The notes under the pieces are model-generated. The model was not told the origin of the DNA. It did no database searches and saw nothing but the letters and a program-made list of their open reading frames with translations. From assembly GCA_024742875.1 (NCBI GenBank), contig JANSXP010000054.1:1-53542 (forward strand): a DNA stretch of 53,542 nt, in the 5' to 3' direction. The stretch's first letter is position 1. Every line of letters begins with the position of its first letter. Shown in pieces: positions 1 to 10,011 of this stretch. Origin of the DNA: Planctomycetaceae bacterium. GTDB lineage: Bacteria; Planctomycetota; Planctomycetia; Planctomycetales; Planctomycetaceae. The translations under genes were made by a program, and so were the position numbers.

Positions 1-157
1 GAGATTGGTTCAACGGAAATGAGTTTCGGCCAGTTTTTTTTGCGATCCAGGGCGGCGGGCCATGGGGCGATCGGCGGCGTGCTTCGGTCTGCCCTGTTTT
101 TTCCGATTGCGGCTGTTTTTGTGTTGGATCGGCGCCGTGATTTCGTCGGCGGGTTCG

Positions 158-1120
158 CTAAATGTCCAGCTGGCAGCGGCTGCGGAAAATCTGTCCGAGC
201 TGCTGCAGAGCGTGTTGCACGGTCACTGGCAGGGCGGCCGCCTCGGGCCCGCTTTGCTGGGTGAACAACCACGCCTGTTCGTAAGCGCTGAGTAACTGTC
301 GCGTCACCTCCGGCGGCAACATTTGTGCGATCCGTTCCAGCGGTGGTCGCTGACACTGTTCGGCCAGCCAGGCAATACGTTCGGTCCGGGGCTGGTCTGC
401 CTGGTGACAGCGCCGGATGGCATCGAGGAATGTGGCGATCAGCAGCAAACGGCTGGATCGCAGTTTGGTGTTCACGTGAACTGCCTTGACGGGCTGATCA
501 GCGAACAGCCAGCAGGCTCGGGCGCGAATGCTGCGCCAGTAGCGATGAATTTCCTGCGTCAGCCAGTGGAATGGCCCGTCCTCCCCAAACTCGGCCGTCA
601 GGGGGGGATCGGTGTACCAGTCCAGCAGCGTTGCCTGCAGTTGCGCGAACCTGCTGTGCCCCCAGACAGGCTGCGCGTCCAGCAGCAGCTGCATGCGCTG
701 TCCGTAGGGCGTGATGGGTTCGTCCACCCGACCACGAACGCTCTCGTCCACAAGCTGTCGCCATGATACGCATTCGGAAAAAATGCCACCGGACATTGGT
801 CTCGGCGGTGGCTGCGGCAGTGCGGATGACACCAGTGACCAGGTGTCGTCGTAGATGTCTTCCAGCACGCGGGGCGAAAACTGTGTGTGCTGATCGTCGA
901 CAACAACCAACAGGTCAATGTCGGATTCCTCGTGAGACTCCATCCGAGCCAGCGATCCGGACACGGCGACACACGCCAGTGCCGCAGAGGGGACGTGCGA
1001 CTGCAGCGCCGCCACGAGCTGTTGCAGTCGATCCCGAGAGAAGCTCCACGCCTTTGCGAGTTGTGGCGCCGCGGTGGCGGGAAACGGGCAGTCTCGGTCC
1101 TGAGCCCATGAACTGGTCAT
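158..1120 (-). CDS. Nucleotidyltransferase-fold protein
   Basis: This is a 320-residue cytoplasmic protein with the minimal nucleotidyltransferase signature near the N-terminus: Gly-Ser at residues 55-56 followed by Asp67 and Asp69 in a S-D-I-D-L context, the usual metal-binding pair of pol-beta-like transferases. The rest (about 90-320) is helical, rich in Trp and Leu, and resembles the substrate-binding helical half of aminoglycoside or tRNA-type nucleotidyltransferases, but I cannot assign a substrate. It reads in the same direction as kbl, 15 bp downstream of the kbl stop, so the two may be co-transcribed. The 157 bp beyond its stop hold no convincing gene. Function beyond the fold is unknown. 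Confidence 0.75.
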   Translation of the reverse strand: MTSSWAQDRDCPFPATAAPQLAKAWSFSRDRLQQLVAALQSHVPSAALACVAVSGSLARMESHEESDIDLLVVVDDQHTQFSPRVLEDIYDDTWSLVSSALPQPPPRPMSGGIFSECVSWRQLVDESVRGRVDEPITPYGQRMQLLLDAQPVWGHSRFAQLQATLLDWYTDPPLTAEFGEDGPFHWLTQEIHRYWRSIRARACWLFADQPVKAVHVNTKLRSSRLLLIATFLDAIRRCHQADQPRTERIAWLAEQCQRPPLERIAQMLPPEVTRQLLSAYEQAWLFTQQSGPEAAALPVTVQHALQQLGQIFRSRCQLDI

Positions 1121-1135
1121 GCGGTGCCGTCGCGT

Positions 1136-2311
1136 CTAAATCACGCCGAGTTCTTTGCCACATTCCACGAAGGCAGCGTGCGCTTTTTCCAAATCCTCAC
1201 GACTGTGGGCGGCCGACATCTGCGTGCGAATTCGAGCCAGTCCTTTGGGAACGACGGGAAACGAGAACGCCACGACATAAACGCCACGCCTGAGCATTGC
1301 GTCTGCCAGTTTGCTGGCGAGCACCGCATCGCCCAGCATCACGGGGATGATAGCGTGATCCCCATCCAGCAGTTCAAAGCCGGACTTCGTCATGGCTTCA
1401 CGGAACCAGCGGGCGTTGTCGCGCAGTTGTTCCAGCAAAGCGCCGGATTCCTGCAGCAGCTGCAGCGTTCGCAAAGAGGCATTGGCAATTGGTGGGGCCA
1501 GCGTGTTGGAAAACAGATAGGGGCGGGAACGCTGCCTGAGCAAATCGACAATGGGCTGTCGGGCTGCCGTGTATCCTCCGCTGGCACCACCGAGCGCCTT
1601 GCCCAGTGTTCCGGTGATGATGTCAATGCGGTCCATCACGTCAAAATACTCGTGGGTGCCGCGGCCCTGCTTTCCCGTGAAGCCGACGGCGTGGGAGTCG
1701 TCGACCATCACCATGGCATCATACTTGTCGGCCAGATCGCAAATGGCCGGCAGGTTGGCCAGGTAGCCATCCATCGAGAACACGCCGTCGGTGGCGATCA
1801 GGCGAAACCGGGCCGACTGGGCCTGCTTTAACTGTTCTTCCAGATCGGCCATGTCGTTGTTTTTGTAGCGGAAACGCTGAGCTTTGCACAAACGCACGCC
1901 GTCGATGATGCTGGCATGGTTGAGCTGATCGGAAATGATGGCGTCTTCCTTCGTCAGCAGCGTCTCAAACAGCCCGGCGTTGGCATCAAAGCAGGAGCTG
2001 TACAGGATGGTGTCATCCATTCCCAGAAACTCGGACAGCGCCTTTTCCAGTTCAATATGAACAGACTGGGTGCCGCAGATGAATCGTACCGACGCCATCC
2101 CGTAGCCCCAGCGATCCAGTCCTTCGTGCGCGGCTTTGAGGATCTCCGGGTGTCCGGCGAGTCCCAGATAGTTGTTGGCGCAGAGGTTGAGAACGGCGGA
2201 GCCGTCCTGCAGCTCGACCTCGGCATTCTGAGGAGAATCGATCAGCCGTTCCGACTTGTAAAGCCCCTGTTCTTTGATGTCTTCCAGCTGAGTGGTGATG
2301 TGTGAGAGCAT
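1136..2311 (-). CDS. kbl: Glycine C-acetyltransferase (2-amino-3-ketobutyrate CoA ligase)
   Basis: A 391-residue PLP enzyme of the alpha-oxoamine synthase family. It converts 2-amino-3-oxobutyrate and CoA to glycine and acetyl-CoA in threonine degradation. The sequence carries N-N-Y-L-G-L near residue 47, F-I-C-G-T-Q near 77, the D-D-S-H-A-V-G motif around 204-210 and the Schiff-base lysine K238 in G-T-L-G-K-A-L-G-G. Length matches the bacterial family (about 395-400). The related families BioF and KBL differ in their N-terminus; the full-length match to KBL-type sequence favours Kbl over 8-amino-7-oxononanoate synthase. A threonine dehydrogenase gene is not in the window. Confidence 0.93.
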   Translation of the reverse strand: MLSHITTQLEDIKEQGLYKSERLIDSPQNAEVELQDGSAVLNLCANNYLGLAGHPEILKAAHEGLDRWGYGMASVRFICGTQSVHIELEKALSEFLGMDDTILYSSCFDANAGLFETLLTKEDAIISDQLNHASIIDGVRLCKAQRFRYKNNDMADLEEQLKQAQSARFRLIATDGVFSMDGYLANLPAICDLADKYDAMVMVDDSHAVGFTGKQGRGTHEYFDVMDRIDIITGTLGKALGGASGGYTAARQPIVDLLRQRSRPYLFSNTLAPPIANASLRTLQLLQESGALLEQLRDNARWFREAMTKSGFELLDGDHAIIPVMLGDAVLASKLADAMLRRGVYVVAFSFPVVPKGLARIRTQMSAAHSREDLEKAHAAFVECGKELGVI

Positions 2312-2677
2312 TTTGGTGGGACCTGTTGAGGGTGAACAGAAGGAGCCGGGAATGATGCCAAATGACCACAGGGGAAACCAGCCTTGCCTTGAGAATCCCT
2401 CGGGGAAATCTGGGGGTTATTCCGTGATCACGGCCAGACAACCGCCAGCGATTCCGGTTCTGTTGTCGTGGCGGTTTCAAGCCCCGCCCCATGCGATGCC
2501 GACAGTCCTGTGCACACGTTTGTCGTTCGATGTGATCCTGTTTCCGGGGCACCTGCCCCTGGCTGCACGTGGCTGCCGAAAACATTCCAGCCGCGGTGCG
2601 AGAGTGCCTTTTCGCTAAGGAAAGCGAACGCTATTGTGCGGCTTTGCTCTCCGGAATTTTCATACGGTCTTTGCAGT

Positions 2678-3484
2678 ATGTCTTCAGTACCGACACGCAT
2701 CGATGGCCCTGTCGCTGTCATCGGCGATGTCCACGGACAACTCGATAAACTGGAACGCGTCATTGCCAAGCTGGGACGCACCCCGGGGATCGCGGATCGA
2801 TGGATTGTCTTCATCGGTGATCTGGTGGATCGGGGGCCGGATTCCAAAGGTGTGATCGACAAATACTGTGACCTGGCGTCACGGCACGACAAGGTGACGT
2901 GGGTCTGTGGCAATCACGAACTGGGAATGGCTGGTTCGCTGGGGCTGTTTGACGTGCCCGATTTCGTGGACTGGCCCGGTCGGTGGCTGCCCTATTACGA
3001 CTCGGAAGTGACATTCGAATCATACGGTGTGCCGCACGGCGATCTGGATGCTCTTCGGGAGGCGCTGCCGGAGGAGCATGCTCGGCTGATGAAAGATCTG
3101 CCGTGGAGTGTGGAACACGGTCAGTACCTGTTTGTGCACGCAGGGCTGGATAACAACCTGCCGTTCGCCACTCAGATACAGATTCTTCGAGCTCGCGACT
3201 ACTCGCTCGCTCATCCGCCCTGGCTGTTCGATAAACAGTTTGTCTTCGGGGCCAAAGCGGCGGACTGCCCCGTCACTGTGGTTGTGGGCCATGTGCCGCT
3301 GCCGCAGGTTCGGTTTGGCCCTGGAATCATCGGCACCGATACTACAGGAGGCGTGCAGGGGGAACTGAGCTGTGTTTTGCTGCCGGAGAACGTTGTTATT
3401 ACGTCTGGCGATGACCCTCCCGGCGGGCATCGTCCGCCGCCACCTCGTCCGCCCAAAAAGAAGCCATGGTGGCGCCCCTGGTAG
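2678..3484 (+). CDS. Metallophosphoesterase (PPP-like phosphatase)
   Basis: A 268-residue calcineurin-like phosphoesterase. The three core metal-binding blocks are present in order: G-D-V-H-G at 16-20, G-D-L-V-D-R-G at 47-53 and G-N-H-E at 78-81; later His residues lie in V-H-A-G-L and V-G-H-V-P. This is the bacterial PrpA/ApaH-like layout, so likely substrates are phosphoproteins or dinucleoside polyphosphates. The ATG at 2678 is chosen because an open stretch upstream does not resemble the family and the conserved fold starts about 12 residues after this Met. The C-terminal tail is an unusual proline/lysine/tryptophan-rich segment of about 20 residues. Confidence 0.88.
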   Translation: MSSVPTRIDGPVAVIGDVHGQLDKLERVIAKLGRTPGIADRWIVFIGDLVDRGPDSKGVIDKYCDLASRHDKVTWVCGNHELGMAGSLGLFDVPDFVDWPGRWLPYYDSEVTFESYGVPHGDLDALREALPEEHARLMKDLPWSVEHGQYLFVHAGLDNNLPFATQIQILRARDYSLAHPPWLFDKQFVFGAKAADCPVTVVVGHVPLPQVRFGPGIIGTDTTGGVQGELSCVLLPENVVITSGDDPPGGHRPPPPRPPKKKPWWRPW

Positions 3485-3693
3485 ATGGCAGGCCGACTGC
3501 CGTTCTCAGGTGAGACGGACTGGCAAAGGGGTGCTTCCAGCGATCGAAGCGGTCCGCCCAACGCCAGCCCCAGCCGTGCTTTGAACTGCCGTGGATCGAC
3601 GTGCCGGGGGCATGGTGCCCAGAGAATCGGAGCTTGAGGCGACCATGACAGCGGCACGGCCCGCACAATTTTGAGGGACCCACGCAGCAACAG

Positions 3694-4362
3694 CTAGTTG
3701 TTTTCCGGATGATACGGAGGTGGTTCCGGCGGCGGCTCGTCGGGGCCCGGACCGGGATCTGTGGCGGGCGGCGGCGGCTGGGAAGACGGTGGTCGGTTTT
3801 GAAACTGCTGGTAGGCATGCACCAGGGAATCCAGCAGTCGGCGGGCATTGGGGGCTGCCACGAAGACCCGACTGGAAACGGCGGATCGCGGGAAGAACGT
3901 GGTGATAAAATCGAGAGAAAACTCTGACGCTGTGTGCCCGATCATCACGGCATTGGCGTAGACCCCCGACATGTCTTCGTCGTTGAGCTTCAGCTGGTCG
4001 TAGAGGTCCTGAGCGGACTGCTTCGGTGCGTCGGGGTTGGTCACAGGAGGCGTTGGCAGGCTGATAGGGCCAAAGCGGTCTTCGTGCTTTTTTAGGTTTT
4101 CCTGTAGCGCCTGAATGAACTGAGCCACAACGGCCGGCGGCAGAACGACACGCGCGGCCACCTGCTGGGGTTGCTGCATTCGCAGCAGAAAATCCACGAT
4201 GAATTCGTGCTGTCCCTGCAGCACAACGGCTCCGGTGCTGAAGATGCCGCGGGCCACGTGGGCCGGAACCAGCGCGCCGACAGGGCTGTGCCGCACTTCC
4301 TGACTCTGGGGATGGTCGGGAGATGGGTTGCTGTCTTCCGGGTTCGAAAACTGATCCGACAT
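3694..4362 (-). CDS. DUF3467 domain protein
   Basis: A 222-residue protein. Residues about 45-190 form a DUF3467-type domain (family known from sequence only): an N-terminal strand with V-L-Q-G-Q-H-E-F-I-V-D-F, a helix A-Q-F-I-Q-A-L-Q-E-N, then Y-A-N-A-V-M-I-G-H-T-A-S-E-F. The C-terminal 30 residues are proline-rich and probably disordered. Start at 4362 is preferred: the domain follows directly, an AGAGGA-like ribosome site lies upstream, and further upstream codons are low-complexity. It is transcribed divergently from the HIT gene across a 313-bp gap (4363-4675) in which I see nothing specific. Confidence 0.8.
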   Translation of the reverse strand: MSDQFSNPEDSNPSPDHPQSQEVRHSPVGALVPAHVARGIFSTGAVVLQGQHEFIVDFLLRMQQPQQVAARVVLPPAVVAQFIQALQENLKKHEDRFGPISLPTPPVTNPDAPKQSAQDLYDQLKLNDEDMSGVYANAVMIGHTASEFSLDFITTFFPRSAVSSRVFVAAPNARRLLDSLVHAYQQFQNRPPSSQPPPPATDPGPGPDEPPPEPPPYHPENN

Positions 4363-4675
4363 CGCGGCGGCATTCCTCTGACGGGGGGGGCTTGACGCCA
4401 GCAGTGTAACGCCGCGGAAAACTGAATAACACCGACTGTACTGGCCGGGCGAACAGTTCCACGGCAATTGCCGGGCGGGTGCCACGTCTGTTCGACGGCA
4501 GCCCGCCCGCCCGCCGGATGGCCGAACGACGGCGATTGCTGGAGTTTTGGGTGCGTGGCTGCTAGTCTCCCCGCCGGTTTCGGGCCCGTTGCCGACGGGA
4601 TTCAGGCACGTCAGCAGGGCCCGAGTCCTCAAATCTGTCCTCCTTCTTCTGCTCAACGGATCTCAGGGCTGCGTT

Positions 4676-5011
4676 GTGACCATTTTTACCAAGATCATTG
4701 AGCGGGAAATCCCGGCAGACATCGTGCACGAAGACGACTTGTGTCTGGCGTTCCATGATGTGAGTCCGCAGGCTCCGACGCACGTGCTGCTGATACCCAA
4801 AAAGCCGATTGTGTCTTTGGACGCGTTGACCGCAGACGACACGGCTGTGGCCGGCCATCTGCTGATGATGGTGCCGCAGGTGGCCGCCAAACTGGGCCTC
4901 GAACAGGGTTACCGCACGGTGGTCAATACGGGTGAGCACGGCGGACAGTCGGTCTTTCACCTGCATATTCATATACTGGGTGGTCGTGCCCTGTCATGGC
5001 CTCCCGGCTGA
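4676..5011 (+). CDS. HIT family (HINT-type) nucleotide hydrolase
   Basis: A 111-residue histidine-triad protein, the standard HINT length, likely hydrolysing nucleoside phosphoramidates or related nucleotides. The signature [11 protein letters not shown] lies near the C-terminus and the N-terminal [12 protein letters not shown] block is typical for the family. The start is a GTG at 4676 placed exactly where the family begins; the in-frame codons upstream from 4547 look non-coding. A DUF3500 gene follows 54 bp downstream in the same direction. Confidence 0.88.
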   Translation: MTIFTKIIEREIPADIVHEDDLCLAFHDVSPQAPTHVLLIPKKPIVSLDALTADDTAVAGHLLMMVPQVAAKLGLEQGYRTVVNTGEHGGQSVFHLHIHILGGRALSWPPG

Positions 5012-5065
5012 TCTTTGAGTTCACTCAAACCCTCCCCAACTTCCCTCCTTTTCAGGAACAGGCGT

Positions 5066-6079
5066 ATGCTCCGTTCGCACATTCTTCTTCTGGCTGCTGG
5101 TGGAATTCTGCTGGTACCATCCACTTCACTCGCCCAGTCCGACGCCCGTCCCGGTGGGGCGATGGCTCAGGCCGCGTCGCGTTTTCTGGAGTCTCTGGAT
5201 CACAGCCAGAAGTTGGCTGTCAGTTTTGGCTACGATGACCCTGAACGCCTCAACTGGCACTTCATCCCGCGTGAACGCAAGGGGGTCGGCCTGTGGGACC
5301 TGGAGGGAGCCGCCTACGATGCCGCCTGTGATCTGGTGAAGTCCGGATTGACGACCGCTGGCTATGAAAAGACGCTGGAAGTCCGCAGTCTGGAAGAAGT
5401 GCTCTACCTGTTCGAAGGTGGAGAAGAAGAGGAGCGTCGAAAAAAACGCCATCCTCACAAATACTATGTGAGTCTGTTCGGCAAGCCGGGACCCAAAGGT
5501 CTGTGGGGCTGGCGGTTTGAAGGGCATCACCTGTCGCTGAACTTCAGCATCCAGGACGGCAAAATTGTCAGCAGCACGCCCGAGTTTTTTGGCGCCAATC
5601 CAGGCTTGATTGATGCGGGCCCGGGACGAGCACTGCGTGTACTGGGAAAACGCGAAGACATTGCCCGTCAGATTCTCAAAGCCTGCAGCAAAGACACGGT
5701 TGGCAAAGTCTGGCTGTCCAAAGAAGCGCCCAAAGACATTCGCGGAGGCGGTGTTGCTCAGCCCGTGTTGTCTGAGCCGGAAGGTCTGCGATACGCCGAT
5801 ATGTCGATGGAACAGCAGAAGCTGGTCCGTGATCTGATTGCCGAGTACCTGACAGCCATGCCATCAACCGTCGTTCGCGAACGCATGGCGGCCATCAAAG
5901 CCGACGGCATGGATGACATTCACTTTGCCTGGTGGGGCGGTTCCGAACTCAACGAGCCACACCACTACGTCCTGCAGGGCAAGTCGTTCATTGTGGAGTA
6001 CAACAACACGCAAAACAGCGCGAATCACGTGCACGCGATCTGGCGAAAGACGTCCGGTGACTTTAACGTGAACCGCTAG
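5066..6079 (+). CDS. Secreted DUF3500 family protein
   Basis: A 337-residue protein with a Sec signal peptide (Arg near the N-terminus, then a leucine/alanine core, cleavage likely after S-L-A-Q about residue 24). The mature part matches DUF3500 in organisation: W-H-F-I-P-R-E-R-K-G, a helical stretch ending in G-Y-E-K-T, G-W-R-F-E-G-H-H and a C-terminal F-A-W-W-G block followed by H-H-Y-V-L-Q-G and Y-N-N-T-Q-N-S-A-N-H-V-H. The conserved His and Trp residues suggest a metal or ligand site, but the biochemical role is unknown. ATG 5066 is chosen for the signal peptide and the CAGGAACAGG ribosome-site-like sequence just upstream. A terminator follows. Confidence 0.85.
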   Translation: MLRSHILLLAAGGILLVPSTSLAQSDARPGGAMAQAASRFLESLDHSQKLAVSFGYDDPERLNWHFIPRERKGVGLWDLEGAAYDAACDLVKSGLTTAGYEKTLEVRSLEEVLYLFEGGEEEERRKKRHPHKYYVSLFGKPGPKGLWGWRFEGHHLSLNFSIQDGKIVSSTPEFFGANPGLIDAGPGRALRVLGKREDIARQILKACSKDTVGKVWLSKEAPKDIRGGGVAQPVLSEPEGLRYADMSMEQQKLVRDLIAEYLTAMPSTVVRERMAAIKADGMDDIHFAWWGGSELNEPHHYVLQGKSFIVEYNNTQNSANHVHAIWRKTSGDFNVNR

Positions 6080-6100
6080 GTTTGTTTGATTGATCAGGGG

Positions 6101-6131
6101 ACCGGATCTTCGCGAGGAAGGTCCGGTTTCT
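6101..6131 (+). terminator. Rho-independent terminator after the DUF3500 gene
   Basis: An 11-bp stem (6101-6111 with 6117-6127, one G-U pair) with a 5-nt loop, followed by a short T run, lies 21 bp after the DUF3500 stop. Confidence 0.7.
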
Positions 6132-6195
6132 CAGGGTTCCTGAAGCCGTCGGCAGGTTGCCACGCTGGCTGGAATTCGTAAAGCAGCAGGAAGAA

Positions 6196-7458
6196 ATGAC
6201 ACGACAGGAATTTCAGACGCTCACCTTGTCCAACGGGTTGCAGGTTGTCGTGCAGCCCATGCCCGGAGTGCAGTCCGCCGCACTGTCTTTGATGATTCCC
6301 GCAGGCGCTGTTCTGGACGAAGACGGGAAGTCGGGGACCACAGCAATTCTGGCTGACATGCTGCCGCGGGGAGCCGGTCGGTTTTCTGCCCGAGAGCTGT
6401 CATCCCGCATGGACAACATCGGGCTGCAGCGTTCCGTGTCCGGAGGCGTGCGTTATCTGACAATCTCAGCGGCCACCACGGCCGACCGACTGGCAGATGC
6501 TGTCCCGCTGATTGCCGATCTGGTCTGCCGGCCCCATCTGGCCGAAGATCAGTTTTCGGCCGCACAGGGGCTTGTCGCTCATGGTCTGCAATCCATCGAA
6601 GATGATCCCCGGCAATTGCTCGGCCAGAAGCTTCGCGGCTGCAGTTACCCGAGGCCTTATGGAAATCCGGCGGAAGGTCGCCTGCAGGACGTGCCTGCAA
6701 TCACCATTGAAGATGTGCGTGCCCATCACGAGAAATTCATGGTGCCCGGACAGGCGGCGCTGGGCGTGGCGGGCAACATTTCGCTGAGCCAGCTGCAGGA
6801 CGTGCTCGAACGCGAACTGTCTGACTGGCAGTCTCGTCCGGTGATGCTGCCGCCGGCCACTCCCCCTGTCCCTGCTCCGCTGCATGTGGAGCACGATTCG
6901 GTGCAGACACAGATTGGGCTGTCGTGGGAGTCCGTGCCGTATCCGCATGAGCGATATTTTGAATCATGGGCGGCCACCAGTATCCTGAGCGGCGGTTCGA
7001 GTTCTCGCCTGTTCACGGAAGTTCGCGAACGACGGGCCCTGTGCTACGCCGTTTCTGCTTCTTTGTCGACACAGGCGGATCGAGCTCGTGTGCTGGGGTA
7101 TGCGGGAGCCACCAATGATCGGGCGCAGGAAACGCTGGATGTGATGGTGTCCGAAATCCGTCGGCTGCATGAAGATCTGACGGAAGAGGAATTGCTTCGC
7201 TGTCAGGCCCGAGCCAAGAGCACGCTGATTATGCAGCAGGAATCCACGATGTCACGGGCCGCCTCGCTGGCACGTGACACGCTCTATCTGGGACGTGCTG
7301 TGCCGCTGCAGGAAATTCGAGCGAAGATCGAAGACCTGACCATTGATCGAGTTCGTAACTACATTGTTGACCACGCGCCGGAGCAGATTGTGCTGGTGAC
7401 TGTGGGCCCGCGCCAGCTGGACGCCACCTGTGTGCAGTCTCCCGTCGCCAGTGTCTGA
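6196..7458 (+). CDS. M16B peptidase-like subunit lacking HxxEH
   Basis: A 420-residue M16 (insulinase/processing peptidase) family protein with two tandem M16 half-domains. The catalytic H-x-x-E-H motif is absent: the equivalent stretch at about 49-54 reads T-A-I-L-A-D. The C-terminal half keeps the R/Y substrate-binding pair in S-S-R-L-F-T-E-V-R-E-R-R-A-L-C-Y. It is followed 100 bp downstream by a partner with the opposite pattern, so the two most likely form an obligate heterodimer of the kind known for M16B pairs. Start 6196 has an AGGAAG ribosome site. No signal peptide is visible, so it is probably cytoplasmic. Confidence 0.88.
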   Translation: MTRQEFQTLTLSNGLQVVVQPMPGVQSAALSLMIPAGAVLDEDGKSGTTAILADMLPRGAGRFSARELSSRMDNIGLQRSVSGGVRYLTISAATTADRLADAVPLIADLVCRPHLAEDQFSAAQGLVAHGLQSIEDDPRQLLGQKLRGCSYPRPYGNPAEGRLQDVPAITIEDVRAHHEKFMVPGQAALGVAGNISLSQLQDVLERELSDWQSRPVMLPPATPPVPAPLHVEHDSVQTQIGLSWESVPYPHERYFESWAATSILSGGSSSRLFTEVRERRALCYAVSASLSTQADRARVLGYAGATNDRAQETLDVMVSEIRRLHEDLTEEELLRCQARAKSTLIMQQESTMSRAASLARDTLYLGRAVPLQEIRAKIEDLTIDRVRNYIVDHAPEQIVLVTVGPRQLDATCVQSPVASV

Positions 7459-7558
7459 CGACTGTGGCCTGCGGTTGCCGTCGGGGTTTGATCCACTTCT
7501 GCCAGCGTGCGACAGCCCACGGCTGGGCTGACGCGACTTCTTTTGCAAAGTATCTGTC

Positions 7559-8794
7559 ATGCAGTTTTATCACCGAACACTTGAGAACGGCCTGGATGTC
7601 GTTGTGGAACTGAATCCCTCAGTTCATAGCCTGGCGGCCGGATTCTTTGTTCGTACAGGATCGCGTGATGAAACCGCTGAGGTGGCGGGAGTCAGCCATT
7701 TTCTGGAACACATGGCGTTCAAGGGAAACGAGCGTTTCTCCGGGGATGACATGAACCGGATTCTGGATGAGCTGGGTGCCAGCAGTAATGCGTCGACCGA
7801 TCAGGAGGTCACCAATTACTACGCCGCCGTGCTGCCGGAATACCTGGATCAAACCATGGAACTGCTGGCGGCCATGATGCAGCCGTCGCTGCGGCAGGAA
7901 GATTTCGATACAGAAAAGAAGGTCATCCTCGAAGAAATCGGGATGTACGAGGACCAGCCAGGTTTCACCGCATACGACCACGTGATGGCAACGCATTTCT
8001 CCGGTCATCCGCTCAGCCAGAGTATTCTGGGGACGAACGAAAGCATCGAAGCGCTCACGTCCGAGCAGATGAGGCACTACCACGCCGCGCAGTACAAAGC
8101 GGGCAACATGACGCTGGCGATCGCCGGCAATACGGACATCGACTCGTTGATGGAAATCGTGGAACGCCACTGTGGCGGCATTCCGGCCGGCAAAACCGAG
8201 CGATCAGCGCCCGCCTTCCAGCCGCAGTCCCGTCTGCATATGGTCCACCGCGAAAGCAGCGTGCAGCAGCATGTGATGCAGATGGGAACCGCTCCGGAGG
8301 GGGACCATGAGCTGAGGTTTGCGGCCGAACTGCTGAGCGTCGTGGTGGGTGACGATTCCGGCAGCCGGCTGTTCTGGGAGATGACGGATCCCGGTTTTGT
8401 CGATTGTGCGGATCTTGGCTACGGGGAATTCGATGGAGCCGGAACGTGGATTACTTATCTCAGTTGTGAGCCGGAAGACGTCGAAAAAAACCTGCAGAGG
8501 ATGCAGGCTGTTTTTGACGAAGTCAACGCCGACGGCATCACCGAGGACGAGCTGGAACAGGCTCGCAACAAGGTGGCTTCCCGCGTCGTGCTGCGAGGAG
8601 AACGGCCGATGGGGCGTCTGTCCTCGCTGGGAAACAACTGGGTCTACCGCGGCGAGTATCGTTCCGTGGCGGACGACCTGAATATCGTCCGCAGTGTGAC
8701 ACTGAATGATATCAATGCACTGCGGGAACAGTATCCACTGACAATGAACACCACGGTCGGAGTCGGCCCCAGAGACGCACTGCAGTTACCGTAG
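7559..8794 (+). CDS. M16B zinc peptidase, catalytic subunit (HFLEH)
   Basis: A 411-residue M16B peptidase. The inverted zinc motif H47-F-L-E50-H51 is intact and is followed by the glutamate-rich V-I-L-E-E-I-G-M-Y-E helix that supplies the third zinc ligand. In its C-terminal half the R/Y pair is degenerate: after S-G-S-R-L-F-W-E-M the sequence is T-D-P-G-F-V-D rather than R-E-x-x-x-L-x-Y. Together with the preceding gene it gives one complete active site split between two chains. Substrate unknown; peptides or signal-peptide remnants are typical for the family. Confidence 0.9.
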   Translation: MQFYHRTLENGLDVVVELNPSVHSLAAGFFVRTGSRDETAEVAGVSHFLEHMAFKGNERFSGDDMNRILDELGASSNASTDQEVTNYYAAVLPEYLDQTMELLAAMMQPSLRQEDFDTEKKVILEEIGMYEDQPGFTAYDHVMATHFSGHPLSQSILGTNESIEALTSEQMRHYHAAQYKAGNMTLAIAGNTDIDSLMEIVERHCGGIPAGKTERSAPAFQPQSRLHMVHRESSVQQHVMQMGTAPEGDHELRFAAELLSVVVGDDSGSRLFWEMTDPGFVDCADLGYGEFDGAGTWITYLSCEPEDVEKNLQRMQAVFDEVNADGITEDELEQARNKVASRVVLRGERPMGRLSSLGNNWVYRGEYRSVADDLNIVRSVTLNDINALREQYPLTMNTTVGVGPRDALQLP

Positions 8795-8840
8795 CGTGTC
8801 TGCGGCGGAGTCGACCTGACGCTATTGAAAGGTCGCACTC

Positions 8841-9914
8841 ATGATTCACGCCGTCATTATGGCTGGTGGTTCCGGTACCCGCTTCTGGCCTCAGAGTCGA
8901 CAGCGACTGCCCAAGCAGCTGCTGAAACTGGCCGGCGATCGCACGATGATTCAGCAGACCATGGATCGTTGCGGTGACCTTGTAGGTCACGAATCCTTCT
9001 GGGTAGTGACCAATGCCGTTCAGGTGGAGAAAACACGCGAGCAGCTGCCGGAACTGCCGGCGGAGAACGTGCTGACAGAGCCGGCCGCCCGCAACACGGC
9101 GCCATGTGTGGGGCTGTCCGCGATCCACGCGCTGCACCGCGATCCGGAAGCGATTCTGTTTATCATGCCGGCGGATCACGTGATTTCGCCCATCGAGATG
9201 TTTCAGTCGGCTGCGCGCAAGGCCGTGGAGGTGGTCCAGGCGGACGCGTCTCGACTGGTCCTGTTCGGCATCACACCCTCGTTTCCCGCGACCGGCTATG
9301 GATACATTGAACGTGGCCGTCTGATGGACGGACAGGACGGCGTGTTTGATGTGGAGTCCTTCCGCGAGAAGCCGGAACTGGCTCTGGCAGAGCAGTACGT
9401 CGATGCCGGCAACTTTTACTGGAACTGTGGAATCTTCTGCTGGAAGGCGGCCACTATTCTGGAACATCTGCAGCAGTATGAGGCGGATTCGTGGCAGCGA
9501 CTGCAGACGATTGCGGCCGCGATTGGGACGCCGGATTACGATGCCGTTCTCGCCGATGAGTTTCCGCAGATGAACAGCATCTCCATTGACTACGCCGTGC
9601 TGGAGCGGGCGGCGGGCGTGACTGTGCTGGAGGCTCCCTACAACTGGGATGATGTCGGTAGCTGGCTGGCCGTGCCGCGTTTGGCAGGCACCGATGGCAG
9701 TGGGAACACCATCGACGGTGATGTGGTGACAATCGACACCAACAATACGATTGTCCGCACGACGGACGATCATCTGGTGGCCACGCTGGGAGTCGATGAT
9801 CTGATCATTGTCCACACGCCCGATGCCACGCTCGTCGCCCGCCGGGACGACTCGGAGCGTATCAAGCAGATTCTGGCGGAACTGAAAGAGCGGGGAGCCG
9901 ACCAGTATTTGTAG
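8841..9914 (+). CDS. manC: Mannose-1-phosphate guanylyltransferase
   Basis: A 357-residue nucleotidyltransferase that makes GDP-mannose from mannose-1-phosphate and GTP for glycan synthesis. The N-terminal pyrophosphorylase loop G-G-S-G-T-R-F-W-P with the following P-K-Q-L-L is diagnostic, as are F-I-M-P-A-D-H-V and F-R-E-K-P. The C-terminus has the left-handed beta-helix extension with N-W-D-D-V-G-S-W. It lacks the cupin-type isomerase half of bifunctional AlgA/ManC proteins, so it is the short single-function form. It lies 46 bp after the M16 gene in the same direction. Confidence 0.9.
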   Translation: MIHAVIMAGGSGTRFWPQSRQRLPKQLLKLAGDRTMIQQTMDRCGDLVGHESFWVVTNAVQVEKTREQLPELPAENVLTEPAARNTAPCVGLSAIHALHRDPEAILFIMPADHVISPIEMFQSAARKAVEVVQADASRLVLFGITPSFPATGYGYIERGRLMDGQDGVFDVESFREKPELALAEQYVDAGNFYWNCGIFCWKAATILEHLQQYEADSWQRLQTIAAAIGTPDYDAVLADEFPQMNSISIDYAVLERAAGVTVLEAPYNWDDVGSWLAVPRLAGTDGSGNTIDGDVVTIDTNNTIVRTTDDHLVATLGVDDLIIVHTPDATLVARRDDSERIKQILAELKERGADQYL

Positions 9915-10011
9915 ACTGCCATGCGGCACTGTGAATTCCGCACCAGGAGCTCATCATCCTGCATCCGCAGTTCGAAAGACTGACAGGCCCGAATGTAGAC
10001 GGTGTGCCACC

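Noticed and set aside
4363-4675. N-terminal extensions of the DUF3467 and HIT genes into the divergent gap
   Set aside because: The extensions are low-complexity, overlap each other on opposite strands and lie outside the conserved domains.
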